Source: Urbifossiella sp046350095 (GTDB lineage Bacteria > Planctomycetota > Planctomycetia > Gemmatales > Gemmataceae). From it: a stretch of 64,000 nucleotides of DNA. The translations under genes were made by a program, and so were the position numbers. Location of the stretch: positions 620,001 to 684,000 of the forward strand of contig JAXMBA010000003.1 in NCBI GenBank assembly GCA_046350095.1. Direction: 5' to 3'. Numbering within the stretch: the first letter of the stretch is position 1; every line of letters begins with the position of its first letter. This document shows, one piece after another, positions 40,414 to 48,768 of this stretch. The notes beneath the pieces were generated by a model. It was not told the origin of the DNA, made no database searches, and was given only the letters and a program-made list of their open reading frames with translations.

Positions 40414-42456
40414 ATGACCGACCGCACGCCCGAGCCCGCCGGCTTGCACGCCACGCAGATGTCGCCGCCCGGGTCGGCCACGCCGGCCGACGGGCTGCCG
40501 CGCGTCGAGGGGTACTCGCTCGTCCGCAAGCTCGGCGAGGGCGGCATGGGCGCCGTCTACCTCGCCGAAGACACCCGCCTCGGCCGCCGCGTCGCGCTCA
40601 AGACGATGCACCGCGCGCTGGCCGCGAATCCCGGCGACCGCGACCGCTTCCTCCGCGAGGCGCGGGCCGCCGCCGCGGTCGAGAGCGACTACCTCGTCCC
40701 CGTGTGGGCGGTGGGCGAGGCGGCCGACGGCACGCCGTACCTGGCCATGCCCGTGCTCCAGGGCGAGACGCTCGACGCCCGCCTGCGGCGCGAGCCGGCG
40801 TCGCCGCCGGGGCTCGTGGCGAAGGTGGCCCGCGAGGTGGCCGAGGGGCTGGCCGCGGCCCACGCGGCGGGGCTCGTCCACCGCGACATCAAACCCGCGA
40901 ACATCTGGCTCGAAGGCGAGCCCGGCGGCGCCGTGCGCCGGTGCAAGGTGCTCGACTTCGGCCTGGCCCGCCCTGTGGACGCCGCCTCGGCCCAGCTGAC
41001 GACGACCGGCGCCGTCCTCGGCACGCCGGCGTTCATGGCGCCCGAGCAGGCGCGCGGGGAGGCCGTGGACGCGCGGGCCGACCTGTTCAGCCTCGGCGTG
41101 ACGCTGTACCGCATGGCCGCCGGCCGCCCGCCGTTCGACGGCCCGACGCCGATGGCCGTGCTGATCGCGCTGACGACCGAGCCGCCGCCGCCGGTCCGCG
41201 AGGCCGCCCCGGCGCTGCCGCCGGCGCTCGCCGACCTCATCGAACGGCTGATGGCGAAGGAGCCGGGGCGCCGCCCGGGCTCCGCCGCCGAGGTCGCCCG
41301 CGCCCTCGCCGGCGGCACCGGGCCGACCCCGCGCCGCCGGTTGCCGGCGCTGCTCGCCGCGGTCGCGGTGCTGCTCGTCGGCGTCGGCGTGTGGCTCGCG
41401 GTGAGCGGCCGCAAGCCGGCCGAGGCGGCGAAGGTCGGCGACCCGCCCGCGCCGGTGACGCCGGTCGCGCCCGAGCCGAAAGCCGTCGATGTGCCGAAGG
41501 CGGCCGAGGTGCCGAAAGCCACCGAGTTTCCGAAGGCCACCGAGCCGCCCAAGGTCACCGAGCCGCCCAAGGCCACCGAGCCGCCCAGGGCCACCGAGCC
41601 GCCCAGGGCCACCGAGCCGCCCAAGGCGGCCGGCGACCCGGACCGCGCCGCGGCGCTGTGGGTGTTGAGTATCAAGGGCCGGATCACCGTGGACGCCGTG
41701 CCCGAGGAAATCCGCGACGCCAGGCGGCTGCCGAAGGAGCCGTTCCGGCTGACCGACGTGTTCCTCCTGGCGCCGGCGACGGACCGGGCGATGGCGGTGT
41801 TCGCCGACTGCAAGCACGTCCGCGTCGCGTTCCTCGTCGGCAGCGGCATCTCGAACGCCGGCCTGGCCCACCTCGCCGGCTGCACCAACCTCGCCCACCT
41901 GGACCTCGCCGGCACGAAGGTGGACGACGACGCCGTGCCGCTGATCGCCCGGTTCACGAAGCTGAAGGATTTGTCGCTGGGCGCGACCGACGTCACGGCC
42001 AAGGGCGCGCTCGCACTGGCGAAGGCGCTGCCGGGCTGCCGCATCCAGTACGGCTCCACTTACGAACCCGCCACGGACGACGACCGCGCCGCGGCCGAGT
42101 TCGTGCTGAAGGCCGGCGGCAAGGTGCGGGTGAACTACGCCGACGCCGACACGGCCGACGCGAAGGCGCTACCGGCGGGGTTGTTCCGGCTGACGGCCGT
42201 GGACCTGAGCGGCCGGCCCGGCGCGACCGACGCCGAGCTCGGCCGCTTCCGCGAGTGCAAGAGCCTGACGCGGCTGGTGCTGACCGGCACGCCGGTGACC
42301 GACACGGGGCTGACGACGGTCCGCGAGTTCGGCAAGCTGACGCACCTGGACGTGCGCGACACGACGGTGACGCAGCGCGGCGCGTCCGGGGTGTTCGCGG
42401 CGCTGCCGGGCTGCGAGGTGGCGTGGCCCGGCGGGGTGCTGCGGCCGAAGCGGTAG
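40414..42456 (+). CDS. Ser/Thr protein kinase with transmembrane segment and LRR-like repeats
   Basis: This encodes 680 residues. The Hanks-type kinase domain (about 33-300) is intact: GEGGMGAVYLA (41-51), Lys63 in VALK, HRDIKPAN with Asp158, DFG at 181-183, APEQARGE. A membrane helix (about 310-332) separates it from an outer part. That part begins with six tandem ATEPPK-type units (about 369-404), then two similar segments of LRR-like repeats (ISNAGLAHLAGCTNLAHLDLAGTKV and a second at about 610-670). It is therefore a receptor-like kinase, as is typical of planctomycetes. The signal sensed is unknown. No phosphatase is adjacent. Confidence 0.93.
   Translation: MTDRTPEPAGLHATQMSPPGSATPADGLPRVEGYSLVRKLGEGGMGAVYLAEDTRLGRRVALKTMHRALAANPGDRDRFLREARAAAAVESDYLVPVWAVGEAADGTPYLAMPVLQGETLDARLRREPASPPGLVAKVAREVAEGLAAAHAAGLVHRDIKPANIWLEGEPGGAVRRCKVLDFGLARPVDAASAQLTTTGAVLGTPAFMAPEQARGEAVDARADLFSLGVTLYRMAAGRPPFDGPTPMAVLIALTTEPPPPVREAAPALPPALADLIERLMAKEPGRRPGSAAEVARALAGGTGPTPRRRLPALLAAVAVLLVGVGVWLAVSGRKPAEAAKVGDPPAPVTPVAPEPKAVDVPKAAEVPKATEFPKATEPPKVTEPPKATEPPRATEPPRATEPPKAAGDPDRAAALWVLSIKGRITVDAVPEEIRDARRLPKEPFRLTDVFLLAPATDRAMAVFADCKHVRVAFLVGSGISNAGLAHLAGCTNLAHLDLAGTKVDDDAVPLIARFTKLKDLSLGATDVTAKGALALAKALPGCRIQYGSTYEPATDDDRAAAEFVLKAGGKVRVNYADADTADAKALPAGLFRLTAVDLSGRPGATDAELGRFRECKSLTRLVLTGTPVTDTGLTTVREFGKLTHLDVRDTTVTQRGASGVFAALPGCEVAWPGGVLRPKR
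41518..41625 (+). repeat. 18-bp tandem repeat, six units
   Basis: Five near-identical units of GCCACCGAGCCGCCCAAG lie at 41536-41625 and a diverged unit at 41518-41535. They encode ATEPPK/R, the juxtamembrane linker of the kinase. Unit number may vary between strains. Confidence 0.85.
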
Positions 42457-42466
42457 GCGCCGCCCG

Positions 42467-45157
42467 TCACTCCCGCGGCACCACCGACTGCACGATGCCG
42501 TTGAACACCAGCCGGAACGTCCCGTGCGGCTGGCCGCGGAACAGCACCTGCGGGCCGAACAGCGCCAGCCGGCCGCGGCCGACGCGCGCGTCCACCACCG
42601 CCGCCCCGCCCTCCAGGTGCTGCTGGCCCCACGCCCACCCGCTCCGCAGCGGCGTCGCCGTGTCGAACCACGCCACCCGCGTCGCCCCCGCCGCGTCGGC
42701 GCCGTTCGTCAGCCGGAACGTCGGGCTGTTCGAGAACATCACGTCCGCGTGGTCGCCCAGCCCCCACGCCAGCGGGTTGGAGCTGTCCACCTTCACCCGC
42801 AGCACCGACGACGGCACGTAGAACTTCGTCGAGGCCAGCGCCTTCGGCTCGTTCTTGTCGTCCACTTCCGTGAGGTAGTTTGCCACCGGCACGCCCAGCT
42901 CGGCGCCCAGCTTCGTGGACGAGCCGATCGTCAGCACCGTGCCGCCGGCGTCGAGGAAGCGCTTGAGCTGCGGCAGCGTCGTCGCCTTCGTGACGCCGCC
43001 GCGGCCCGCCGGCCCCTTGGCCTCGGCTGCGTCGGGGTTGTCGCCGCCCTTGCCGCCCGCGTCGCCGGCGTAGGCGCCGTCCACGAGGACGATAACGTCG
43101 TACCGCTCGCGCAGGTCGCCCTTGTCGAGCTCGGCCGTGAAGACGACCTGGTGCGGGAACTCGAACTGCTCCAGCAGCCAGCGCGTCCAGCCCGACGGCA
43201 TCGACCCTCCGAACTTGTCCCACAGCGCCACCCGCGCCGGCTTCAGCGGCGCCGCCTCGGGCGCGTCCTTCACGCCGCGGAACGTCACGCCAAGGTCGGC
43301 GGCAATCGCCCTCACCACGTCCGCCGTCGTGTCCTTCCGCGGCACGAAGAACGTTCCCGGCGGGTGCGCGCCGCCCGTCGCCTGGACCCGCCGGACTTCC
43401 TCGCCAGCCTTGTGGAGGCGGTTCACGGCGCGGAAGGCGTCGTTCGTCTCCACGCCGAGCACGAAGCCGACCGCGCCGTCGGCGCCGACCACGCGGCCCG
43501 GCGGCGGCGGCACCGTCTCGGTGGTGATCGCCTCGAACGGCCCGTCGAAGCCGTCGAGCAGCCGGTCGAACTTCACGGCCATCTGGTAGGCGAGGGTGTA
43601 GCCGGCGGAGTCGTAGGGGCGGACGGGCGGGCCGCCCGGGTAGGCGAAGTCGTTCGGGTGGTCCTGCGGCTCGAACATGTCGAGGACGTGCGCACGGAAC
43701 GCCTGCGCCGTCTTCACCACGTAGCTCCCCTTCGGGTAGCTCTTGCCGCCGGCGGAGAAGTCGGCCGTGGCGCGGTGGACCGTCACGCCGGTGCCCAGCA
43801 GCGCGTTGACGAACTTCGTCGCCGTCAGGAAGTCGGGCTGGTCGGCGGGGAGGACGTAGCCGCGCGGGTCGCGCTTCGCGGGGTCGCGGAACAACTTGTC
43901 GAAGTCGGCGCCGCCCTTCCCCTTGCCCGCGGCCTGCGCCGCCTCGACGATCTTGGGCGTGACCGTCCAGCTGTCGCGGGTGCCGTGCTCGATCGCGGTG
44001 TTCCCCATCTTCCAGATGTTGAACAGCAGCTGCTCGCGGTGCCGCGAGGCGTAGTCGAGCACGGCCTTGTTCGCCGTCACGGAGTAATCGACGGATTGGC
44101 GGAAGCGCCACTTCTGCGGCGGCACCGGCGCCAGGTAGTCGCCCTTCGGCAGCTGCTTGGCGCTCAGCAGCGGGATGCTCGACGGCGTGGGGCTGCCGAC
44201 GGTTTCCGTCAGCAGGCCGATCATGTTGTGGAACCCGGCGGTGGTGCGGAGGCCGCCGTTGAACCACGTCGAGTACGGCGCCCCGGAGCGGGTGGTGGCG
44301 CCGGGCTTACCCTCCACCAGGAACCGCTGCATCATGGCGGCGCCGACGGCGTCGATGCCGTTGAGCGTGAGCGGGTCGCAGAAGTAGTTGAACGGGTCGC
44401 GGAACGGCGGGCAGAACAGCACCGTGCCGGGCGGGCCGGACTGGTGGTGGTTGTAGACGATCTGCGGGAACCACTCGCGGTACATCAGGCGGTTCAGGTT
44501 CTTCGTCTCGGCCTGGGTGTTGGCGTAGAAGTCGCGGTTGTTGTCGTGCCCGATGTACTTCTGGTACAGCCGCGGCAGGCCGGTCAGGCTCCGCTTCGTC
44601 GGCTCCTTCTCCTTCATGTAGTGGTCGGCCACGAGGTCGTGCCCGTCAGGGTTGGCGTGGACGAACAGGATGACCACGTCGTCGAGGATGCGGAGCGTCT
44701 CGGCGTCGGTGGCGCTGGCGAACTGGTAGAGCGTTTCGACGAGCACCTGGGCGCAGAGCGTCTCGCTGGCGTGGAGGCCGCCGTCGATCCACACCACGGC
44801 CTTGCCCCGCGCGGCGAGTTGCTTCGCGTCGGCTTCCGTGACGCCGTCGGCGAGGGCGAGCCGGCGCGCGGTGGCCTTCAGGTCGGCGAGGCGGCGGTGG
44901 TTGGCGGGCGAGGTGACGACCGCAGCGAGCTGCGGCCGGCCCTCCGCGGTAGTGCCGATGGTCACCAGCTTCACGCGGTCCGACTCGGTCGCCAGCTTCT
45001 CCCAGTAGGTCTTGAGCTGGGCGTAGTTGGCGAGGCAGTAGTCGTCGCCGACGTGGAAGCCGAACGCGGCTTTCGGCGTGGTGACGGCGGGCGCCTGGGC
45101 GGGGGCCGTGCCGGCGAGCAGGAAAAGTGCGAGGGCGGCGAGCGGGCGGCGGGACAT
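42467..45157 (-). CDS. M14-type zinc carboxypeptidase, large exported form
   Basis: This encodes 896 residues. The ATG at 45157 opens a signal peptide (MSRRPLAALALFLLAGTAPAQ); the frame continues upstream without likely start. The zinc site is GGLHASET (His and Glu of HxxE, about residues 120-125), with HANPDGHD and the third ligand in VYNHHQSG near 230. The peptidase domain ends near 370 and over 500 residues remain, including a region (about 560-760) similar to the glutamine-amidotransferase-like fold (FVLGVETNDAFRAVN, VVGADG). This long form is frequent in bacteria of soil and water. It converges with the kinase gene, 10 bases apart. Confidence 0.9.
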   Translation of the reverse strand: MSRRPLAALALFLLAGTAPAQAPAVTTPKAAFGFHVGDDYCLANYAQLKTYWEKLATESDRVKLVTIGTTAEGRPQLAAVVTSPANHRRLADLKATARRLALADGVTEADAKQLAARGKAVVWIDGGLHASETLCAQVLVETLYQFASATDAETLRILDDVVILFVHANPDGHDLVADHYMKEKEPTKRSLTGLPRLYQKYIGHDNNRDFYANTQAETKNLNRLMYREWFPQIVYNHHQSGPPGTVLFCPPFRDPFNYFCDPLTLNGIDAVGAAMMQRFLVEGKPGATTRSGAPYSTWFNGGLRTTAGFHNMIGLLTETVGSPTPSSIPLLSAKQLPKGDYLAPVPPQKWRFRQSVDYSVTANKAVLDYASRHREQLLFNIWKMGNTAIEHGTRDSWTVTPKIVEAAQAAGKGKGGADFDKLFRDPAKRDPRGYVLPADQPDFLTATKFVNALLGTGVTVHRATADFSAGGKSYPKGSYVVKTAQAFRAHVLDMFEPQDHPNDFAYPGGPPVRPYDSAGYTLAYQMAVKFDRLLDGFDGPFEAITTETVPPPPGRVVGADGAVGFVLGVETNDAFRAVNRLHKAGEEVRRVQATGGAHPPGTFFVPRKDTTADVVRAIAADLGVTFRGVKDAPEAAPLKPARVALWDKFGGSMPSGWTRWLLEQFEFPHQVVFTAELDKGDLRERYDVIVLVDGAYAGDAGGKGGDNPDAAEAKGPAGRGGVTKATTLPQLKRFLDAGGTVLTIGSSTKLGAELGVPVANYLTEVDDKNEPKALASTKFYVPSSVLRVKVDSSNPLAWGLGDHADVMFSNSPTFRLTNGADAAGATRVAWFDTATPLRSGWAWGQQHLEGGAAVVDARVGRGRLALFGPQVLFRGQPHGTFRLVFNGIVQSVVPRE

Positions 45158-45303
45158 GGGGTGTTCCGTGAGGCCGGCGGTCCCCGCTATTGTGCGCGAC
45201 CGCGGGCCGCGGCACCACCCGGGGCTTGCCCGCGCCGCCCGGCCCGGCGAGAATCGCCCCCGCCGGCCGCGCGCCGCGCGGCCCACCTCCCCCGAGACCG
45301 ACC

Positions 45304-46191
45304 ATGCCCCGCGTCCTCGCCGTCCTGCTCGCCGCCGTCACGGCCCACGCCGCGGCCGCCGACCCGCCCCGCCACACGTTCCTCGCCACCGGCGCCGAGA
45401 CGTTCATCGCCGACGACACCGGCAAGGCGAGCTGGACGTACCCGCACTCGTCCCGCGACGGCTGGGTGCTCCCGAACGGCAACGTGCTCCTCGCCCTCTC
45501 CAAGAGCACGAGCTACCCCGGCGGCGCCGTCGTCGAGGTGGACCGCGCCGGCAAGGTGCTGTTCGAGTTCAAGGGCTCCCAGAGCGAGGTGAACACCGTG
45601 CAGCCGCTGAAGGACGGCCGCGTGCTCCTCACCGAGGCCGGGCCGAAGCCGCGCGTCCTCGAAGTCACCCGGGACGGCAAGGTCGTGGCCGACGTGCCGA
45701 TCCAGGCCCAGACCGGCGACCTCCACATGCAGTCGCGGATGACGCGGAAGTTGGCGAACGGGAACTACCTCGTGCCGCAGTTGCTCGACCGGGTGGTCCG
45801 CGAGTACGACGCGGCCGGGAAGGTGGTGTGGGAGGCCAAGACGCCGCACATGCCGTTCACCGCCATCCGCCTGCCCGACGGGAACACCCTGGTCGGCTGC
45901 ACACACGGCAACCTCGTCGTGGAGTTCGACCGCGCCGGCAAGGAGGTGTGGCGGCTCACCAACGACGACCTGCCGGGCCGCCCGCTGGACGACTGCTGCG
46001 GGGTGGAGCGGCTGGCGAACGGGAACACAGTGGTGACCAGCTACCACGCGGGCCCGGGGAAGGTCCGGCTGCTGGAGGTGACGCGCGACAAGAAGGTGGT
46101 GTGGACCTACACCGACGCCCGCCGGTCCGGCATCCACACGTTCCAGATCCTCGGCCCCGACGGCCGCCCCGGCCCCACTGCCCTCCGCTGA
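45304..46191 (+). CDS. Exported beta-propeller protein (arylsulfotransferase/PQQ-like)
   Basis: This encodes 295 residues with a signal peptide (MPRVLAVLLAAVTAHAAAADPP). The mature part is a series of repeats such as GWVLPNGNVLLAL, AGKVLFEFKG, DGRVLLTEAG, NGNYLVPQLLD, DGNTLVGCTHGN and NGNTVVTSYHAG. These DGN/NGN turns with following WxY strands form a six-bladed propeller of the PQQ-like group, but the pocket residues for PQQ are not evident. It has a distinct HMQSR segment near 138. Role unknown; it is divergent from the M14 peptidase gene, with 146 bases between starts. Confidence 0.82.
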   Translation: MPRVLAVLLAAVTAHAAAADPPRHTFLATGAETFIADDTGKASWTYPHSSRDGWVLPNGNVLLALSKSTSYPGGAVVEVDRAGKVLFEFKGSQSEVNTVQPLKDGRVLLTEAGPKPRVLEVTRDGKVVADVPIQAQTGDLHMQSRMTRKLANGNYLVPQLLDRVVREYDAAGKVVWEAKTPHMPFTAIRLPDGNTLVGCTHGNLVVEFDRAGKEVWRLTNDDLPGRPLDDCCGVERLANGNTVVTSYHAGPGKVRLLEVTRDKKVVWTYTDARRSGIHTFQILGPDGRPGPTALR

Positions 46192-46237
46192 GCGCGGCCC
46201 GCTGCCGTCCGACCTGCCATCCGAGGCCGAGCCGCTC

Positions 46238-46477
46238 ATGGCCCTGACGCCCCGCGAAATTTACGAGCGCGAGTACGCCCGGGAGCAGGCCCGGCTCGAC
46301 GCCCGCGACGCGCACCAGGCCCGCCGCGCCGCGGCGTTCCACGCAGCCGGCTTCGAGCGCGGCCGCCGGCAGTACCAGGGCTGCGCCCTCGGCTGCGCCG
46401 GGGCCGCCCTCTGCGCCCTGTTTCTCCTCGGGTGCTGGCTCCTCGGCGCGTGGCTCGAACAACCCCCGCTCCGGTAG
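46238..46477 (+). CDS. Small membrane protein
   Basis: This encodes 79 residues. The N-terminal half is a charged helix (YEREYAREQARLDARDAHQARR). The C-terminal half is hydrophobic (LGCAGAALCALFLLGCWLLGAWL) with four cysteines, so it is probably membrane inserted. It lies between the propeller gene and the converging queA stop, with seven bases to the latter. No family recognised. Supported by composition and position rather than by similarity. Confidence 0.6.
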   Translation: MALTPREIYEREYAREQARLDARDAHQARRAAAFHAAGFERGRRQYQGCALGCAGAALCALFLLGCWLLGAWLEQPPLR

Positions 46478-46484
46478 CCGCCGG

Positions 46485-47507
46485 CTACAGCACCAGCATC
46501 GCGTCGCCGTAGCTGAAGAAGCGGTACTCGCGGGCCACCGCCTCGGCGTACGCCCGCCGTAGTAACTCGTCGCCGGCGAACGCCCCCACCAGCAGCAGCA
46601 GCGTCGTCCGCGGCAGGTGGAAGTTCGTCACCAGCGCGTCCACGGCGCGGAACGTGAACGGCGCGTGGATGAACAGGTCCGTCTCGCCGCGGTACGGCGC
46701 CACCGCGCCGCCCCGCGCCGCCGACTCCAGCGTCCGCGTCGCCGTCGTGCCGACCGCCACCACCCTCCCGCCGCGGGCCTTGCACGCCGCCACCGCCACG
46801 GCCGCGGCTTCGGTCACCTCGCACCACTCGGAGTGGATCGCGTGTGCCGTCGGGTCGGCGGCCTTCACCGGGGCGAACGTGCCGAGGCCGACGTGGAGTG
46901 TCACCCGGGTGTCACTCACCCCGGCGGCCGCGAGCCGGGCCAGCAGCTCGGGCGTGAAGTGGAGCCCGGCCGTGGGCGCGGCGACGGACCCGTCGGCAGC
47001 GGCGAACACGGTCTGGTAGCGGGTGCGGTCGGCGGCGGCGGCGCGGCCCTTGCGGATGTACGGCGGCAGCGGCACGTGGCCGGACACGGCCAGCAGCTCG
47101 GCGGGGGTGCCGGGCCGGTCCGGTTCCATGAGCCAGTGTCGGTCGGCGGTGCGGCCGCGGAGCGTCAGCCGCAGCGGGCCGGGGTCGAGCGCGAAGGTTT
47201 CGCCGGGCTGGGCGTAGCCGCGGGTCTGCACCAGGAGTTCCCACAGGCCGCCGGCCGCCTCGCGCACGAACAGGCCTTCCCACTTCCCGCCGGTGGCCTC
47301 GCGCCGGCCGATCACGCGGGCGGGGATCACCTTCGTGTCGTTGAGCGCGAGGAGGTCGCCGGCTGAGAGCAACTCCGGCAGCTCGCGGAAGACGCGGTGC
47401 TCCAGCGCGCCGGTGGCGCGGCGGACGACGAGGAGGCGGGCGTCGTCGCGCCGCTCCGCGGGGTGCTGGGCGATCAGCCGGTCGGGGAGGGGGTAGTCGA
47501 AGAACAT
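46485..47507 (-). CDS. queA: S-adenosylmethionine:tRNA ribosyltransferase-isomerase
   Basis: Transfers the ribosyl moiety of SAM to preQ1 in tRNA to make epoxyqueuosine. The 340-residue protein has FDYPLPDRLIAQHPAERRDDARLLVV at the N-terminus, LLALNDTKVIPARVIG, and the C-terminal ETDLFIHAPFTFRAVDALVTNFHLPRTTLLLLVGAFAG block that is invariant in QueA. VSDTRVTLHVGLGTFAPVK near residue 205 is also diagnostic. The length is typical. No other queuosine gene is in the window. An inverted repeat lies 57 bases upstream of the start. Confidence 0.96.
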   Translation of the reverse strand: MFFDYPLPDRLIAQHPAERRDDARLLVVRRATGALEHRVFRELPELLSAGDLLALNDTKVIPARVIGRREATGGKWEGLFVREAAGGLWELLVQTRGYAQPGETFALDPGPLRLTLRGRTADRHWLMEPDRPGTPAELLAVSGHVPLPPYIRKGRAAAADRTRYQTVFAAADGSVAAPTAGLHFTPELLARLAAAGVSDTRVTLHVGLGTFAPVKAADPTAHAIHSEWCEVTEAAAVAVAACKARGGRVVAVGTTATRTLESAARGGAVAPYRGETDLFIHAPFTFRAVDALVTNFHLPRTTLLLLVGAFAGDELLRRAYAEAVAREYRFFSYGDAMLVL

Positions 47508-47563
47508 GGGGGGCCGGCGAGCCGACCGCCGTCAGGCGGCGGGTGAGTCAGGAAGACAATTTT

Positions 47564-47645
47564 GGACAGGATAGCCGGACGAACAGGATGCCGAACCGGG
47601 CTGATTCCCCTGGTTCGGCATCCTGTTCGTCCGGTCATCCTGTCC
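47564..47645. repeat. Long inverted repeat upstream of queA
   Basis: A 23-base perfect arm (47575-47597, with GGACGAACAGGATG) pairs with 47612-47634. The arms extend outward by 11 bases with two mismatches (GGACAGGAT/ATCCTGTCC). It lies between the end of the lipoprotein-like gene and the queA start, so it could stop the former. A T-containing stretch (AAAATTGTCTTCC) follows on the minus strand. Confidence 0.75.
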
Positions 47646-47660
47646 AGTCTCCGCCGCGCG

Positions 47661-48245
47661 TCACTTGAAGTTCCGCACCCACTCGACGAACGCCGGCTTG
47701 TGCTTCTCCACGGTCTTCTCGGGGCCGCGGAGCCACGCCGACGCGGTGATGCCGTCCTTCGTCTCGAACACCACGTACACCTGCTTGTACCCGGCGACGG
47801 GCGTCGTCTTGGCGTTCGGGTCGAACGGGCCGCCGGCCTTCTTCAGGAAGGTGCCGCTCACCTCCTGCAGCACCGCGTCGTTCGGCCCGACCTTCGTCTT
47901 CTCCTGCTTCTCGTCCACCTTGTCCTTGCCGGGGGCGGGCTGGAACACGGCCACCTGCCGCTTCAGGTTGGCGTCGACGCCGCCGCCGCCGCCGAGTTCG
48001 AACAGCACCACCTCGGCGTCGTCGGCGTCGCCGGCGACCTTCGGGGCGACGAGCTGCGCGGCCCGCATCTTGTTCGACGGCGGCACCTTCGTCCACCCGG
48101 CGGGCGTGGCCGACTTCAGGCCGACCCACTCGACCGGGGCGCCGGTCTGCTCCTCACCGCCGCCGGCGGCGGGGGCGACGGGCTCGGCCGACGTACAGGC
48201 GCCGGTGACGGCGGTGAGAAGGGCGACGACGAGAGTCCGCTTCAT
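47661..48245 (-). CDS. Hypothetical exported protein, possible lipoprotein
   Basis: This encodes 194 residues. The N-terminus (MKRTLVVALLTAVTGACTSAEP) is a signal sequence, with Cys17 a possible lipidation site although the residues before it do not fit a strict lipobox. The body has a Gly-rich linker, LVAPKVAGDADDAEVVLFELG, LKRQVAVFQPAPGKDKVDEKQ and a C-terminal KPAFVEWVRNFK. This opening (WTKVPPSNKMRAAQL) is common in planctomycete exported proteins. Function unknown. Its stop is followed by the long inverted repeat. Confidence 0.7.
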   Translation of the reverse strand: MKRTLVVALLTAVTGACTSAEPVAPAAGGGEEQTGAPVEWVGLKSATPAGWTKVPPSNKMRAAQLVAPKVAGDADDAEVVLFELGGGGGVDANLKRQVAVFQPAPGKDKVDEKQEKTKVGPNDAVLQEVSGTFLKKAGGPFDPNAKTTPVAGYKQVYVVFETKDGITASAWLRGPEKTVEKHKPAFVEWVRNFK

Positions 48246-48303
48246 GGGGGGTGTGCTCCGGAGACGGCGGGCGGGGTCCGGAGGGGATTGTACGGCTCGC
48301 CGA

Positions 48304-48630
48304 CTAATCGACCGCGGACGGGATCGGCGTCACCGGCCCGGCCGGCGGCGCGGGGGCGGCGGGCTCCTCGTAGCCGACGGCGGTGAGCACCGGCGCCGCG
48401 CCCCCCGCGGCCGCGGGGATGGTCGGCGGGTCCAGCAGCGGGTCGATGTCGGTCACGTCCACGACGCGGACCAGCGCCGGTTCGGCGGGCCGCGGCGGAA
48501 CCGGCGGCGCGGGTTCGGGCGTGACCGGCGCGTTCACCACGATTTCCGGCCCGGTCCGCTTGGTGCCGATCCAGGTGAGGGCTGCCAGCCCCGCCAACAA
48601 AGCCGTCGCGCCGATCGCCCACCGGACCAT
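48304..48630 (-). CDS. Small membrane-anchored Pro-rich protein
   Basis: This encodes 108 residues. The ATG at 48630 has GGAGGGG upstream. A single hydrophobic segment (MVRWAIGATALLAGLAALTWIG) anchors the protein, and the rest is Pro/Ala-rich with VRVVDVTDIDPLLDPPTIP in the middle. The tail would face the periplasm and is probably unstructured. No known family; support rests on the ribosome site and composition. Confidence 0.6.
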   Translation of the reverse strand: MVRWAIGATALLAGLAALTWIGTKRTGPEIVVNAPVTPEPAPPVPPRPAEPALVRVVDVTDIDPLLDPPTIPAAAGGAAPVLTAVGYEEPAAPAPPAGPVTPIPSAVD

Positions 48631-48768
48631 GTCGCCCCTCCGCACGGACCCCGGGCCGCCCCGGGTGGCCGGGCAGGATAGCCGGTCTGCGCAGGCGGGC
48701 AAGCCCAACCGGGCGGCGCCGTATCATGCCCGCGGGCGCCGACCCGACCCCTCCCGGAGCGACCGACC

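Noticed and set aside
47508..47660. preQ1 riboswitch ahead of queA
   Set aside because: The upstream region is taken up by a long palindrome; no preQ1 aptamer-like loop could be recognised.
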